Source of the DNA: an uncultured Clostridia bacterium
GTDB taxonomy: Bacteria; Bacillota; Clostridia; Lachnospirales; CAG-274
Assembly: GCA_944384235.1 (NCBI GenBank)
Contig: CALWSP010000006.1
Location: 1 to 64,000, forward strand
Direction: 5' to 3'
DNA length: 64,000 nt
The notes below the pieces were generated by a model. That model did not search any database. It saw only the letters and a program-made list of their open reading frames with translations, and was not told the origin of the DNA. Positions 24,892 to 33,666 of the stretch are shown piece by piece. How positions within the stretch are numbered: the first letter of the stretch is position 1; the number at the start of each line of letters is the position of its first letter. A program made the translations under genes and the position numbers.

Positions 24892-27186
24892 TTATAGCTT
24901 TCTTCCATAAACTAAAACTTCAAAATCTTCCTCGCTAATAGGTCTAGAGAAGAAATAACCTTGCCCCTTGTCGCAATCAATTTCCTTTAAGAAATTAACG
25001 TGAGCCTCTGTTTCAACACCCTCAGACACAGTCATCATACCTAACTGTCTAGCCATAGAAACAACCTCGCCTACAATAATTTTTTCCTTAGGCTCTACAA
25101 CATCTGGGGAACGGAAAAACGCTCTGTCTAACTTAATTATATCCACATCTAAGTCCTTCAAAATGTTAAGAGAAGAATATCCGCTACCAAAATCATCTAA
25201 AGAACATAAAAATCCAGCTTGATGAATTTTCTTAATAGCGTCCATAACTTCTTTAGGGTTTTCAAGCAATAAGTTTTCAGTCAACTCAAGCTCTAAAAGT
25301 TTAGATGGAATGTTGTATTTTTTCTGTATTTCAACATAAGGCTTTAAAAAGTCCTTGTTTTCTAAATGAGCTCTTGAAAGATTAATTGAAACAGGAACAG
25401 GCTCAACGCCAGCATCAATCCACTTTCTAATATACTTACAAGTTTGCTCAAAAACGTAAATATCTAACTTGTTAATAAAACCATTTTTCTCAAAAAATGA
25501 AATAAACTTGTCAGGAGGAATCATACCCTTGTCTTTGTCAAACCATCTAACTAAAGCCTCAGCCCCAGCAAATTTTCCGTCTTTAAAATTCACCTTAGGC
25601 TGTAAATAAACAACAAACTCGTTGTTTATCAAAGCAGATTCCATTTTGTTTTCCATTTCCTTTTCTTCTCTCAGTCTTTCTCTTTCCTCGTCAGAGTAAA
25701 AACCGCAAGAACAAATATGTTTAACAATATAGTCAGAATTTTTCTTTCTCGCAATAATAGCTCTATCTCTTATATTCACAATAGGAATACTTGTGTCATC
25801 AATATGATAAACACCAACACTTAAAGATAATAAATAGTTTTTGTTTTCAGGTTTTTCATTTAAAACCTTAACAATGTCTTCAACTATTTCTGAAAGAAAT
25901 TTTAAAATTTCACTGTCTGTTCTGTTTTTAATTAAAACATCAAAATTGTCAGATGAAGAACGGCAAATAAGTTCCTCATTTTTCAAATGCTGTTTAATTT
26001 TGTCGTGAACAAACTTAAGAGTTTCATCTCCCTTTTCAGTTCCAAACATATCGTTAATAATTTTAAACCTGTCAATGTTAACAGATAAAAAAGCATAAGT
26101 GTCAGCTGGAGATTTTTCAATTTTCTCCTTAGCCTCAATTTGAAACCTTAAGTTAGAATAACCCTTAGTTATGCTATCTTCAAGAGCCATACTTCTACTG
26201 TTTTTATAAACCAAAAATAAAACTAAAGATAGCAACACAAAAAACGCAACTATAACAATGTTTAAAATAACAATAGTTTGCATTATGTTTGTCATATGTA
26301 AAGTTGTTGCATTTCCAGCAACAGATAGGTTTAAAAGCAAATCTCCATATTCAAGAGGGTAAAGCTCTGCTAACCTTGGAAGATTATCTGCTCTAAAACA
26401 AAAACTAAGTACATATTTTTCTTTTTGTTCAACAGCTCTTTTGTAATCTTCAAGAGTAAAGCCATCTCTTAAAATAACGTTGTTTTCAATAACTTCATAT
26501 ATGTTAGAATATATTTTAAATTTGTCGCTTTCAAACAACTCCTGAGAATACGCATTGTTAGCCTGAATAACATAGTTTCCCTTTGTGTCAATAATGTGGA
26601 AATAAACTGCTCCATCAAAGTAAGACTGAGAAGATAAATCTTTGTTCCAATCAGCGTTAGTGCAAGCCACAACAGCTTTAACAACTTGACCATTTCCATC
26701 ATACACAGGCACAGCAAAAGTAAAACCGTTGTTAACTTCATAATTCCCGTCGTTTCCAAGGTGCTTCATAGACTCTCTTGTAATAATGTTTTTGCCCTCA
26801 AAAACTTCCATAATTTCTGGCAAATCTTCATACAATGGAATTTCAATGTCGCCGTTAGTAAGCATACCATTGGGGTATAATATATAAATATGCTCATACT
26901 CCATAATTTCAGAAGACTTGTTTAAAGATTCTAAGTCAACTCTTTGGCTACCCTTTCCAATTTCCATTGCTATTATCTCAAGTGCATTTATGTTGTTTTC
27001 TATTCTCTTGTTAAATGAATCAGCAACGCTTTTTGTTAGCTCATCAACATACTTTTTGTTTTCAAGCTTAATACCTTTTTCTAAAGAATTTATACCAATG
27101 TCACATATAATAATAACAGAAGCAATAACAATAGATAAAAAAACTAAAAACAGCTTAGTAAAATTATTCGAGCTAAATTTGTTCAT
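24892..27186 (-). CDS. Membrane sensor with degenerate GGDEF and intact EAL domain (c-di-GMP phosphodiesterase)
   Basis: 764 residues. Membrane helix about 10-30, an extracytoplasmic sensor region (about 35-300, Cache-like), a second helix (about 302-325), a GGDEF-fold domain (about 340-480) whose signature is SSDNF instead of GGDEF, and an EAL domain (about 515-760). The EAL domain keeps AEALVRW, SINLSRAH, ELTENLL, LDDFGSGYSS, IIKLDRAF, SEGVET and GQGYFFSRP, i.e. all metal and catalytic residues. It should hydrolyse c-di-GMP in response to an external signal, with the GGDEF part possibly a GTP sensor. AAGGAG is 12 bases from the ATG, unusually far, and that gap is one arm of an inverted repeat. 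Confidence 0.9.
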   Translation of the reverse strand: MNKFSSNNFTKLFLVFLSIVIASVIIICDIGINSLEKGIKLENKKYVDELTKSVADSFNKRIENNINALEIIAMEIGKGSQRVDLESLNKSSEIMEYEHIYILYPNGMLTNGDIEIPLYEDLPEIMEVFEGKNIITRESMKHLGNDGNYEVNNGFTFAVPVYDGNGQVVKAVVACTNADWNKDLSSQSYFDGAVYFHIIDTKGNYVIQANNAYSQELFESDKFKIYSNIYEVIENNVILRDGFTLEDYKRAVEQKEKYVLSFCFRADNLPRLAELYPLEYGDLLLNLSVAGNATTLHMTNIMQTIVILNIVIVAFFVLLSLVLFLVYKNSRSMALEDSITKGYSNLRFQIEAKEKIEKSPADTYAFLSVNIDRFKIINDMFGTEKGDETLKFVHDKIKQHLKNEELICRSSSDNFDVLIKNRTDSEILKFLSEIVEDIVKVLNEKPENKNYLLSLSVGVYHIDDTSIPIVNIRDRAIIARKKNSDYIVKHICSCGFYSDEERERLREEKEMENKMESALINNEFVVYLQPKVNFKDGKFAGAEALVRWFDKDKGMIPPDKFISFFEKNGFINKLDIYVFEQTCKYIRKWIDAGVEPVPVSINLSRAHLENKDFLKPYVEIQKKYNIPSKLLELELTENLLLENPKEVMDAIKKIHQAGFLCSLDDFGSGYSSLNILKDLDVDIIKLDRAFFRSPDVVEPKEKIIVGEVVSMARQLGMMTVSEGVETEAHVNFLKEIDCDKGQGYFFSRPISEEDFEVLVYGRKL

Positions 27187-27189
27187 TTT

Positions 27190-27270
27190 GCGAAAATTCT
27201 CCTTTCTCTTAAATCTTATACTATTTGTATCTAAGATTTAATACTAAAATACCCCCCCCCCTATTTTCGC
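27190..27270 (-). promoter_or_regulatory. Nested inverted repeats in the leader of the EAL gene
   Basis: Outer arms GCGAAAAT (27190-27197) and ATTTTCGC (27263-27270) and inner arms AAATCTTA (27211-27218) and TAAGATTT (27232-27239) are perfect and nested. In the transcript the outer arm covers the spacer between ribosome site and start codon, so folding could block initiation. The G10 tract lies between the inner and outer arms. Confidence 0.55.
27252..27261. repeat. C10/G10 homopolymer tract
   Basis: Ten consecutive C on the plus strand in otherwise very AT-rich DNA, about 65 bases upstream of the EAL gene start. Such tracts are prone to slipped-strand length change. Confidence 0.9.
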
Positions 27271-27546
27271 AGTTGTGTAGCTTTTCACATTAAACAACAA
27301 CAAAAATCACCATTTCATCAATATTTTATTTTTCTATATACCAATGTAAATTATAATCAATTTACGCAAAAAAATCAAGATAATTATTTTTATTTAATAA
27401 CAATTAATTAATTTATACCAAGTATATAGGATTTAACTTAAAATATTTTATTTAATCTGACAAAACACCTTATTTTTTTTAATAAATTAACTAAGCCTTA
27501 ATAATTTTTAAATTTTTAAACTCTAAAATTATTGCATAATTATATA
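27271..27546. other. AT-rich intergenic region between the EAL gene and tyrS
   Basis: About 275 bases with no convincing ORF, RNA or terminator. The minus strand carries several AT-rich promoter-like hexamers (such as TATAAT near 27350) but no clear -35/-10 pair, so the promoter of the EAL gene is not fixed. Confidence 0.6.
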
Positions 27547-28776
27547 TTATTCAACAATTTTCACTTGGTGATAAACTTTCTTGCCTTTTTGAATCATAAT
27601 TGTCTTTTCATCATCAAATAAATCTAGGCCAATAACTGTTCCTATGTCAGCAACCTTTTCTCCGTTCACTTTAACGCCGCCTTGCTGAACAAGCCTTCTG
27701 CCCTCGCCTCTTGATGAAATAAGTCCACACTTTTCTAAAAGCTCAATAATCTGTAAACCATCGCCATATTCACTTTCACTAATTTCAGTTGTAGGGGCAG
27801 AGCCAGCAGCACCAGCACCACTAAATAAAGCCTTTGCAGCTTCTTGAGCCTTTTTAGCTTCTTCTTCTCCGTGAACAAGGTTTGTAAGCTCGTAAGCTAA
27901 AATTTCTTTAGCCTTGTTAAGCTGGCTACCCTCCCACTTGTCCATCTCGTCAATTTGCTCTAAAGGAAGGAAAGTCAACATTCTAAGACACTTTAAAACA
28001 TCTGCATCTGCAACATTTCTCCAATATTGGTAAAATTCATAAGGGCTAGTTTTGTTAGGGTCAAGCCAAACTGCACCAGATTGAGTTTTACCCATTTTCT
28101 TGCCCTCAGAATTTAATAAAAGAGTAATAGTCATAGCATAAGAATCCTTGCCAAGCTTTCTTCTAATAAGCTCAGTACCACCTAACATATTGCTCCACTG
28201 GTCGTCGCCACCAAACTGCATATTACAGCCATAATTCTTAAAAAGCTCATAAAAGTCGTAGCTTTGCATAATCATATAGTTAAACTCAAGGAAAGAAAGG
28301 CCCTTTTCCATTCTCTGCTTGTAACATTCAGCGCTAAGCATTCTGTTCACACTAAAGTTAGCGCCAACTTCTCTTAAAAGCTCAATGTAATTTAAACCCA
28401 TAAGCCAGTCAGCGTTGTTCACTAATAAAGCCTTGCCCTCAGAAAAGTCAATAAATCTTGACATTTGCTTTTTAAAACACTCAACGTTGTGGTTAATAGT
28501 TTCAACTGTCATCATCTGACGCATATCACTTCTTCCAGATGGGTCGCCTACCATAGCAGTACCGCCACCAATTAATGCAATAGGCTTGTTTCCAGCCATT
28601 TGAAGTCTTTTCATAAGGCATAAAGCCATAAAATGCCCAACGTGTAAACTGTCAGCAGTTGGGTCAAAACCAATATAAAAAGTTGCCTTGCCTTCGTTTA
28701 TTAAATCTCTAATTTCTTCTCTGTTAGTTAATTGGGCAAGCAGACCTCTTGCTTCAAGCTCTTCAAAAATTTTCAT
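27547..28776 (-). CDS. tyrS: Tyrosyl-tRNA synthetase
   Basis: 409 residues from ATG 28776 (MKIFEELEARGL), behind TTAGGAGGAAGAAAT; the frame is open 26 codons further up, through a hairpin. The class I HIGH-like motif is FDPTADSLHVGHF, the second signature is KMGKTQSGAV, and an S4 RNA-binding domain closes the protein (EGRRLVQQGGVKVNGEKV). A consensus promoter and an attenuator-like hairpin precede it. Confidence 0.95.
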   Translation of the reverse strand: MKIFEELEARGLLAQLTNREEIRDLINEGKATFYIGFDPTADSLHVGHFMALCLMKRLQMAGNKPIALIGGGTAMVGDPSGRSDMRQMMTVETINHNVECFKKQMSRFIDFSEGKALLVNNADWLMGLNYIELLREVGANFSVNRMLSAECYKQRMEKGLSFLEFNYMIMQSYDFYELFKNYGCNMQFGGDDQWSNMLGGTELIRRKLGKDSYAMTITLLLNSEGKKMGKTQSGAVWLDPNKTSPYEFYQYWRNVADADVLKCLRMLTFLPLEQIDEMDKWEGSQLNKAKEILAYELTNLVHGEEEAKKAQEAAKALFSGAGAAGSAPTTEISESEYGDGLQIIELLEKCGLISSRGEGRRLVQQGGVKVNGEKVADIGTVIGLDLFDDEKTIMIQKGKKVYHQVKIVE

Positions 28777-28799
28777 ATTTCTTCCTCCTAATAGTTTTA

Positions 28800-28838
28800 A
28801 AAAAAATGGTATTCTCATCAAAAAAGGAAGAGAATACC
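28800..28838 (-). terminator. Attenuator-like hairpin in the tyrS leader
   Basis: On the minus strand GGTATTCTC and GAGAATACC form a 9-bp stem followed by a run of eight T, between the tyrS promoter and its ribosome site. It would end transcription before tyrS unless prevented. The T-box signature AGGGTGG...CCGCG was not found. Confidence 0.75.
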
Positions 28839-28902
28839 CTGTTATTTTAAACACTAGATATAATCTAGCAAATATTTATTTTGCAAATTTTTTACCAATA
28901 AA

Positions 28903-28931
28903 AATATATCACATAAATATTTTTTTGTCAA
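28903..28931 (-). promoter_or_regulatory. Consensus promoter of tyrS
   Basis: Minus strand TTGACA (28926-28931), 17-bp spacer, TATATT (28903-28908). The expected leader is about 120 nt. Confidence 0.85.
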
Positions 28932-28979
28932 GGTATATATACTATAATTCTGTATAAAATACAACTATGGAGGTGCAAT

Positions 28980-29132
28980 ATGAATAAAAAAGAAAAAAAC
29001 TTTTTAATAGGCCTTATGTATAACGATGGCGACCTTGCCCATCTCTCAGAAGGAGTTTCAGACTCCATAGGAGAAAGCTATATTAATTTTGTAAAGGAAT
29101 ATGATAATGATAAAGACAAAGAAATTAATTAA
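28980..29132 (+). CDS. Small protein of 50 residues, unknown
   Basis: ATG at 28980 has ATGGAGGTG just upstream and the frame stops at 29130-29132. The product starts MNKKEKNFLIGLMYNDGD and ends acidic and hydrophilic; no membrane segment. It overlaps the following hydrolase gene by about 26-32 bp, suggesting translational coupling. No family recognised. It is short, so chance cannot be excluded, but the ribosome site is good. Confidence 0.6.
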   Translation: MNKKEKNFLIGLMYNDGDLAHLSEGVSDSIGESYINFVKEYDNDKDKEIN

Positions 29133-30066
29133 AACAACCTTATACTCCCTTTTATCTATATTTTTTCTTGAAATCTTTTCAGAACTAAATTACCTTTTTG
29201 AAACAATATTTGCTAAGGGAAATAAACTAGAACTTGCAAAGTGTGCAGACCTTTCAAAAGAAGAAAATGTGATAGCCTTAGATAATAAATTAGAACAAAA
29301 AAATAGAGAAACTTGGGAAAAAAAATCTCATACCACAACTTGCTACATTAAAGGCTATAAAAACACACCCATTTTTTGTAAAATATACCACCAAAATAAA
29401 TTCACAAATAAATGGGTAATAATTATGCACGGCTATGGTGGCTATGGTAGCACAATGACTTATGCTGCACAAAAATTTTATCTAAAAGGCTACAATGTCA
29501 TAGTTCCAGATTTAAGAGCTCACGGAAAAAGTGGCGGCAAATATATAGGCCTTGGCTATTTAGATTCTTTTGACCTTTCAAACATAATAGACCTTGTTGT
29601 AAAAGGAAATCAAAATGCAGAAATAACACTTTTTGGAGTAAGTATGGGTGCTTCCACAATAATACAAACTTCCGCAAGAAAACACATTAAAAACATTAAA
29701 GCTCTAATTTCAGATTGCTCTTTTGACTCAGCCACAAACATAATATCCTACGAAATTAAGCATAATTTTAACTTGCCAGCTTTCCCAATAATATGCTTTT
29801 TAAAACTTTTTTGCAAACTTAAAGCTAAATATAACTTAAGCCTTTCTTCTCCAATTAAAGAAGTTGCTAACATTAAAGTTCCAACTCTTTTTATCCACGG
29901 CTCAAAAGATAGCCTAGTCCCAACTGATATAGTATACTCTCTTTATAAAAATGCAAATTGTAAAAAAGACCTTTTAATAGTTGATAATGCTGGCCACGGA
30001 ATTTCTGCCCTTGTAAATAGTAAGCTATATTGGTCCACAGTTTTTAATTTCCTTTCAAATCTATAA
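29107..30066 (+). CDS. Alpha/beta hydrolase, membrane-anchored
   Basis: 319 residues from ATG 29107 (another ATG two codons earlier is possible; AAAGGA fits the second better). An N-terminal hydrophobic segment (about 10-30) is followed by an alpha/beta-hydrolase fold with oxyanion HGYGGYG, nucleophile elbow GVSMGAS, and the late acid/His pair in FIHGSKDSLVP and NAGHG. Similar to clostridial/bacillary YqkD-like hydrolases with unknown substrate, probably an esterase. Confidence 0.85.
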   Translation: MIKTKKLIKTTLYSLLSIFFLEIFSELNYLFETIFAKGNKLELAKCADLSKEENVIALDNKLEQKNRETWEKKSHTTTCYIKGYKNTPIFCKIYHQNKFTNKWVIIMHGYGGYGSTMTYAAQKFYLKGYNVIVPDLRAHGKSGGKYIGLGYLDSFDLSNIIDLVVKGNQNAEITLFGVSMGASTIIQTSARKHIKNIKALISDCSFDSATNIISYEIKHNFNLPAFPIICFLKLFCKLKAKYNLSLSSPIKEVANIKVPTLFIHGSKDSLVPTDIVYSLYKNANCKKDLLIVDNAGHGISALVNSKLYWSTVFNFLSNL

Positions 30067-30107
30067 AAAAAGCCTAATATTACTTTTCGTAATATTAGGC
30101 TTTTTTT
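30066..30107. terminator. Bidirectional terminator between hydrolase and livF
   Basis: AAGCCTAATATTAC and GTAATATTAGGCTT with a short loop and flanking A and T runs, between convergent genes. Confidence 0.9.
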
Positions 30108-30822
30108 AATTTTCACTTTTTCCAAGATAAAGCTCTTTAACTTGCTTGTTGGCTAAAAGCTCTGTGCCAGTTCCCTCAAGCCCAATTCTACCAGTTTCCA
30201 TAACATACCCATAATGAGATATTTTTAAAGCAGCGTTTGCGTTTTGCTCTATTAATAAAACTGTCATATTCTTTTCTTGGTTCACTTTTTCAATAATTCT
30301 AAAAATGTCTTTTATAACAAGAGGAGCAAGCCCTAAAGACGGCTCGTCCATCATAAGTACCTTAGGGTTGCTCATTAAAGCTCTACCCACTGCCACCATC
30401 TGTTGTTCTCCGCCAGATAAAGTTCCACTTAACTGCTTAGACCTTTCTTTAAGCCTAGGAAACATTTCGTGAATAAAATCAATGTCTTTTTTAAAATTTT
30501 CCTTGTCTTTTCTAAGGTAAGCCCCAATCATAAGGTTTTCTTCAACTGTCATTTCAGCAAAAACGTGTCTACCCTCAGGAACAAGAGTAATACCCATTTT
30601 AACAATGTCTTGAGTGCTTAAATTAGTCAACTCAACTCCGTTATATTTAATAGAACCACTAACAGGTGTAACTAACTTTGTAATGGCCCTTAAAGTTGTG
30701 CTTTTTCCAGCTCCGTTAGCACCAACAAGAGAAATAATTTTGCCCTCCTCAACATTCATAGAAATGTTGTCTAAAGCAGTAATACCACCATACTTAACAA
30801 CAAGGTTATTTATTTCTAGCAT
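30106..30822 (-). CDS. livF: Branched-chain amino acid ABC transporter ATP-binding protein LivF
   Basis: 238 residues. Walker A GANGAGKST, signature LSGGEQQMVAVGRAL, Walker B VLMMDEPSLGLAP, switch LLIEQNA; the pattern is that of LivF. Start overlaps livG by 7 bp. Last gene of livJHMGF; supplies energy for branched-chain amino acid uptake. Confidence 0.93.
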   Translation of the reverse strand: MLEINNLVVKYGGITALDNISMNVEEGKIISLVGANGAGKSTTLRAITKLVTPVSGSIKYNGVELTNLSTQDIVKMGITLVPEGRHVFAEMTVEENLMIGAYLRKDKENFKKDIDFIHEMFPRLKERSKQLSGTLSGGEQQMVAVGRALMSNPKVLMMDEPSLGLAPLVIKDIFRIIEKVNQEKNMTVLLIEQNANAALKISHYGYVMETGRIGLEGTGTELLANKQVKELYLGKSEN

Positions 30823-31595
30823 AAATCATCATTCTCCTCTCCAAGATACGCCTTAATAACAGCTGGGTTTTCTTGAATTTCCTGTGGCTTACCCTTTGCT
30901 ATTGTAATTCCATATTCCAACACATATATTCTGTCTGAAATACTCATTACAAGCTGCATATGATGTTCAATAAGTAAAATTGTTAAATTAAATTTATCTC
31001 TAATATTTTTAATAAACTCTGTAAGGTCGTCACTTTCTTTTGGGTTCATACCAGCAGCAGGCTCGTCTAATAAAAGGATTTTTGGCTTTGTAGCTAAAGC
31101 TCTTGCAATTTCAAGTCGCCTTTGTAAACCATAAGGTAAATTTTCAGCCTTTTCGTCTTTAAGGTGTAAAAGCCCTGTCTCTTTTAACAAAAATTCAGCA
31201 TACTCAACCATTTCCTTTTCTTCTTTTCTAGCCTTTGGAGTTTTTAACACAGAAGAAAATAAATTAGATTTTATGTTTAAATGCGTTGCAATTAAAACGT
31301 TTTCTAAAACAGTTAAACTTTTAAAAAGCCTTATATTCTGAAAAGTTCTGGCAATTCCAATTTTTGCAATTTCATCTGGCCTTTTTCCACTAATTCTTTC
31401 TCCGTCAAATAAAATAACGCCTTCAGTAGGCTTGTATACGCCAGTAATAAGGTTAAAAGCAGTTGTCTTTCCTGCGCCATTTGGCCCAATAATAGATATA
31501 ATTTCGCCTTTTTCAACCTCAATGTTTAAAAGGTTTACAGCCACAAGCCCACCAAATCTAATAACAACATCTCTAGTTTCTAATATAGCAGCCAT
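30816..31595 (-). CDS. livG: Branched-chain amino acid ABC transporter ATP-binding protein LivG
   Basis: 259 residues from ATG 31595, which shares one base with the livM stop (TGATG); a GTG codon immediately before is also in frame. Walker A GPNGAGKTT, signature region NLPYGLQRRLEIARAL, Walker B ILLLDEPAAGMNP and the LivG-type tail. GGAGG lies upstream. Confidence 0.93.
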   Translation of the reverse strand: MAAILETRDVVIRFGGLVAVNLLNIEVEKGEIISIIGPNGAGKTTAFNLITGVYKPTEGVILFDGERISGKRPDEIAKIGIARTFQNIRLFKSLTVLENVLIATHLNIKSNLFSSVLKTPKARKEEKEMVEYAEFLLKETGLLHLKDEKAENLPYGLQRRLEIARALATKPKILLLDEPAAGMNPKESDDLTEFIKNIRDKFNLTILLIEHHMQLVMSISDRIYVLEYGITIAKGKPQEIQENPAVIKAYLGEENDDLC

Positions 31596-32671
31596 CACTT
31601 TTCAACCTCCTTTTTTGGAGCTTTTTTAAACTTACTAAAAAAGTTAAACACTTTATCCCAGCTAAACTCCTCGTTTCCAAAAATACCCTTTCTCCATTTA
31701 ATAATAACAAGCATAAGTAAAATAGAAAAAACAACCATTCTCATACCGCCAATTCCAGGATATTCAAAAATGCCAAAGTTAATAGGCTCGTCTAAAAATC
31801 TTAACTTTTCAAGCGCAATTCTAACAATAAACGCACCAGCTATACAGCCAGAAACAGACCCCTGTCCGCCTAAAACCACCATAAGTAAAATGTCGTAAGC
31901 AACAGTAAATTTAAACTGGTTAGGGTCAATAGCACCAACCAGAGAAGCTAAAAGCCCGCCACCAATGCCTGCTAAAAAACCACTAATAATAAAAGCGAGC
32001 ATTTTGTGCTTAAATAAATTTATACCCATAGCCTGAGCTGCAACTTCGTCCTCTCTAATAGCTAATAAAGCTCTACCATAACTAGTTTTCATCATCGATA
32101 AAATAAAAATAACAACTAAAGCTAATATGCCACATAAAACATATAAGTTCATAAAATCATTTGGTATTCTGTTAATACCAGTTGGTCCGTTTGTAAGCCC
32201 TTGAGCATTTGTAATAAAAATTCTAATAATTTCAGAAAAACCAAGAGTTGCAATAGCTAAATAATCGCCTTTTAAACTTAAAACAGGAAACCCAATTAAA
32301 AAAGCAAAAAAAGCAGCCACTAAACCACCAATAATAAGTGCAATAAAAAATGGTGCGTTTAAATTTGCAAGCCCCTCTGAAATAGGAACAATTTTGTATA
32401 TTGCTATTTTGTCAGATGGCGTAACAGTTAAAAAAGCTGTCACATAAGCGCCAATAGCCATAAACCCAGGCTGCCCAAGAGAGAATAAACCTGTGTAACC
32501 ATTTACCATATTCATAGATAAAGCACATATAGCATATATACAACAAGTTTTAAAAATTCTCTGGTTGTAAACACCAAACGCCTTAGTACACTCCTCAGCC
32601 CAAATAATAAAACCAATTAAAACTAAAATAGAAACAACACTTAAAATCAAATTTCTCTTTTTCTTTTCCAT
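31595..32671 (-). CDS. livM: Branched-chain amino acid ABC transporter permease LivM
   Basis: 358 residues with about nine helices. Typical LivM blocks are NMVNGYTGLFSLGQPGFMAIG, here NMVNGYTGLFSLGQ, and LAIATLGFSEIIRI and GRALLAIREDEVAAQAMG. A basic, Lys-rich cytoplasmic tail ends the protein. AAAGGAGG precedes the ATG. Confidence 0.93.
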   Translation of the reverse strand: MEKKKRNLILSVVSILVLIGFIIWAEECTKAFGVYNQRIFKTCCIYAICALSMNMVNGYTGLFSLGQPGFMAIGAYVTAFLTVTPSDKIAIYKIVPISEGLANLNAPFFIALIIGGLVAAFFAFLIGFPVLSLKGDYLAIATLGFSEIIRIFITNAQGLTNGPTGINRIPNDFMNLYVLCGILALVVIFILSMMKTSYGRALLAIREDEVAAQAMGINLFKHKMLAFIISGFLAGIGGGLLASLVGAIDPNQFKFTVAYDILLMVVLGGQGSVSGCIAGAFIVRIALEKLRFLDEPINFGIFEYPGIGGMRMVVFSILLMLVIIKWRKGIFGNEEFSWDKVFNFFSKFKKAPKKEVEK

Positions 32672-32685
32672 ACTATAACCTCCTT

Positions 32686-33597
32686 TTAAACCTTTTCAGC
32701 AATCTTTTCGCCAATAATACCATTAGGCCTAAATAAGAGAATAATTATAAGAATAGCAAAAGAAAATATATCTTTGTAAGCAGATATAGATGGGAAAAAC
32801 GCAACTGCCATAATTTCCACAAACCCAAGTATTAATCCGCCTAAAACAGCCCCCTTAATGTTTCCAATTCCACCAATAACAGCAGCCACAAAACATTTAA
32901 GTCCAGGCATAACACCCACAAGAGGAGATATTTGAGGGTACTTTAACCCCCATAAAATAGCACCTACACCAGCAATAGCAGACCCAACTGCAAAAGTAAA
33001 AGAAATTGTGCTATTAACATTAATGCCCATTAACTTAGCTGTTTCTAAATCCTTGGAAACAGCTCTCATAGCCATACCAGCCTTTGTTTTGTTAATTAAA
33101 GTTAATAATATAACCATAAGTAAAAAAGTAACAATTGGCACAACAAGAGCAAGCCTTTGCAACCTAATAGGTCCAATTTCTATCATACCAACTAAAAGCT
33201 CAATTTGAGGGAATGTCTTTGGCTTTCCTGTAAATAAAACAGTTGCCAAGTTTTCTAAAAGATAAGACATACCAATAGCCGAAATAAGCATAGATATTTT
33301 AGGAGCATTTTGCTTTCTTAAAGGCGTATATGCAATTTTTTCAACACCCATACCAAGTATTGCAGTAATTGCTATAACAATTATAAAACCAATAAACCAC
33401 CATCTGGAATCTGGAGCTACAATAAAAAATGCAATATACATAGCCATCATAAATATGTCACAATGAGCAAAATTAATAAGCCTTAAAATACCATAAACCA
33501 TTGTGTATCCAACTGCTACAAGAGCAAACAAACTACCTAACAAAAGACCATTACAAACTTGCTGTAATAACTCTGCCATTGTCGGTATAACTAACAT
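32686..33597 (-). CDS. livH: Branched-chain amino acid ABC transporter permease LivH
   Basis: 303 residues from ATG 33597, spaced from AAAGG; an in-frame GTG at 33606 is too close to that site. Blocks NGLLLGSLFALVAVGYTMVYG, here LLGSLFALVAVGYTMVYG, INFAHCDIFM, and MRAVSKDLETAKLMGI mark LivH. It pairs with LivM in the membrane. Confidence 0.92.
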   Translation of the reverse strand: MLVIPTMAELLQQVCNGLLLGSLFALVAVGYTMVYGILRLINFAHCDIFMMAMYIAFFIVAPDSRWWFIGFIIVIAITAILGMGVEKIAYTPLRKQNAPKISMLISAIGMSYLLENLATVLFTGKPKTFPQIELLVGMIEIGPIRLQRLALVVPIVTFLLMVILLTLINKTKAGMAMRAVSKDLETAKLMGINVNSTISFTFAVGSAIAGVGAILWGLKYPQISPLVGVMPGLKCFVAAVIGGIGNIKGAVLGGLILGFVEIMAVAFFPSISAYKDIFSFAILIIILLFRPNGIIGEKIAEKV

Positions 33598-33625
33598 TAA
33601 CTTCACAACCTTTCTTTTTCCCTTA

Positions 33626-33658
33626 CTTAAAAAATAAAGGGTACATTTTCTGCACCCT
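33626..33658 (-). terminator. Hairpin between livJ and livH
   Basis: Minus strand AGGGTGCA pairs with TGTACCCT (one wobble) and is followed by TTTATTTTTT. It likely lets most transcripts stop after the binding-protein gene, giving excess binding protein. Confidence 0.7.
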
Positions 33659-33666
33659 AAAAATTT

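Noticed and set aside
27271..27546. Replication origin or small RNA in the AT-rich gap
   Set aside because: No DnaA-box cluster and no stable structure with a terminator was seen.
28777..28960. T-box leader for tyrS
   Set aside because: The conserved AGGGTGG/CCGCG sequence is absent and the leader is too short.
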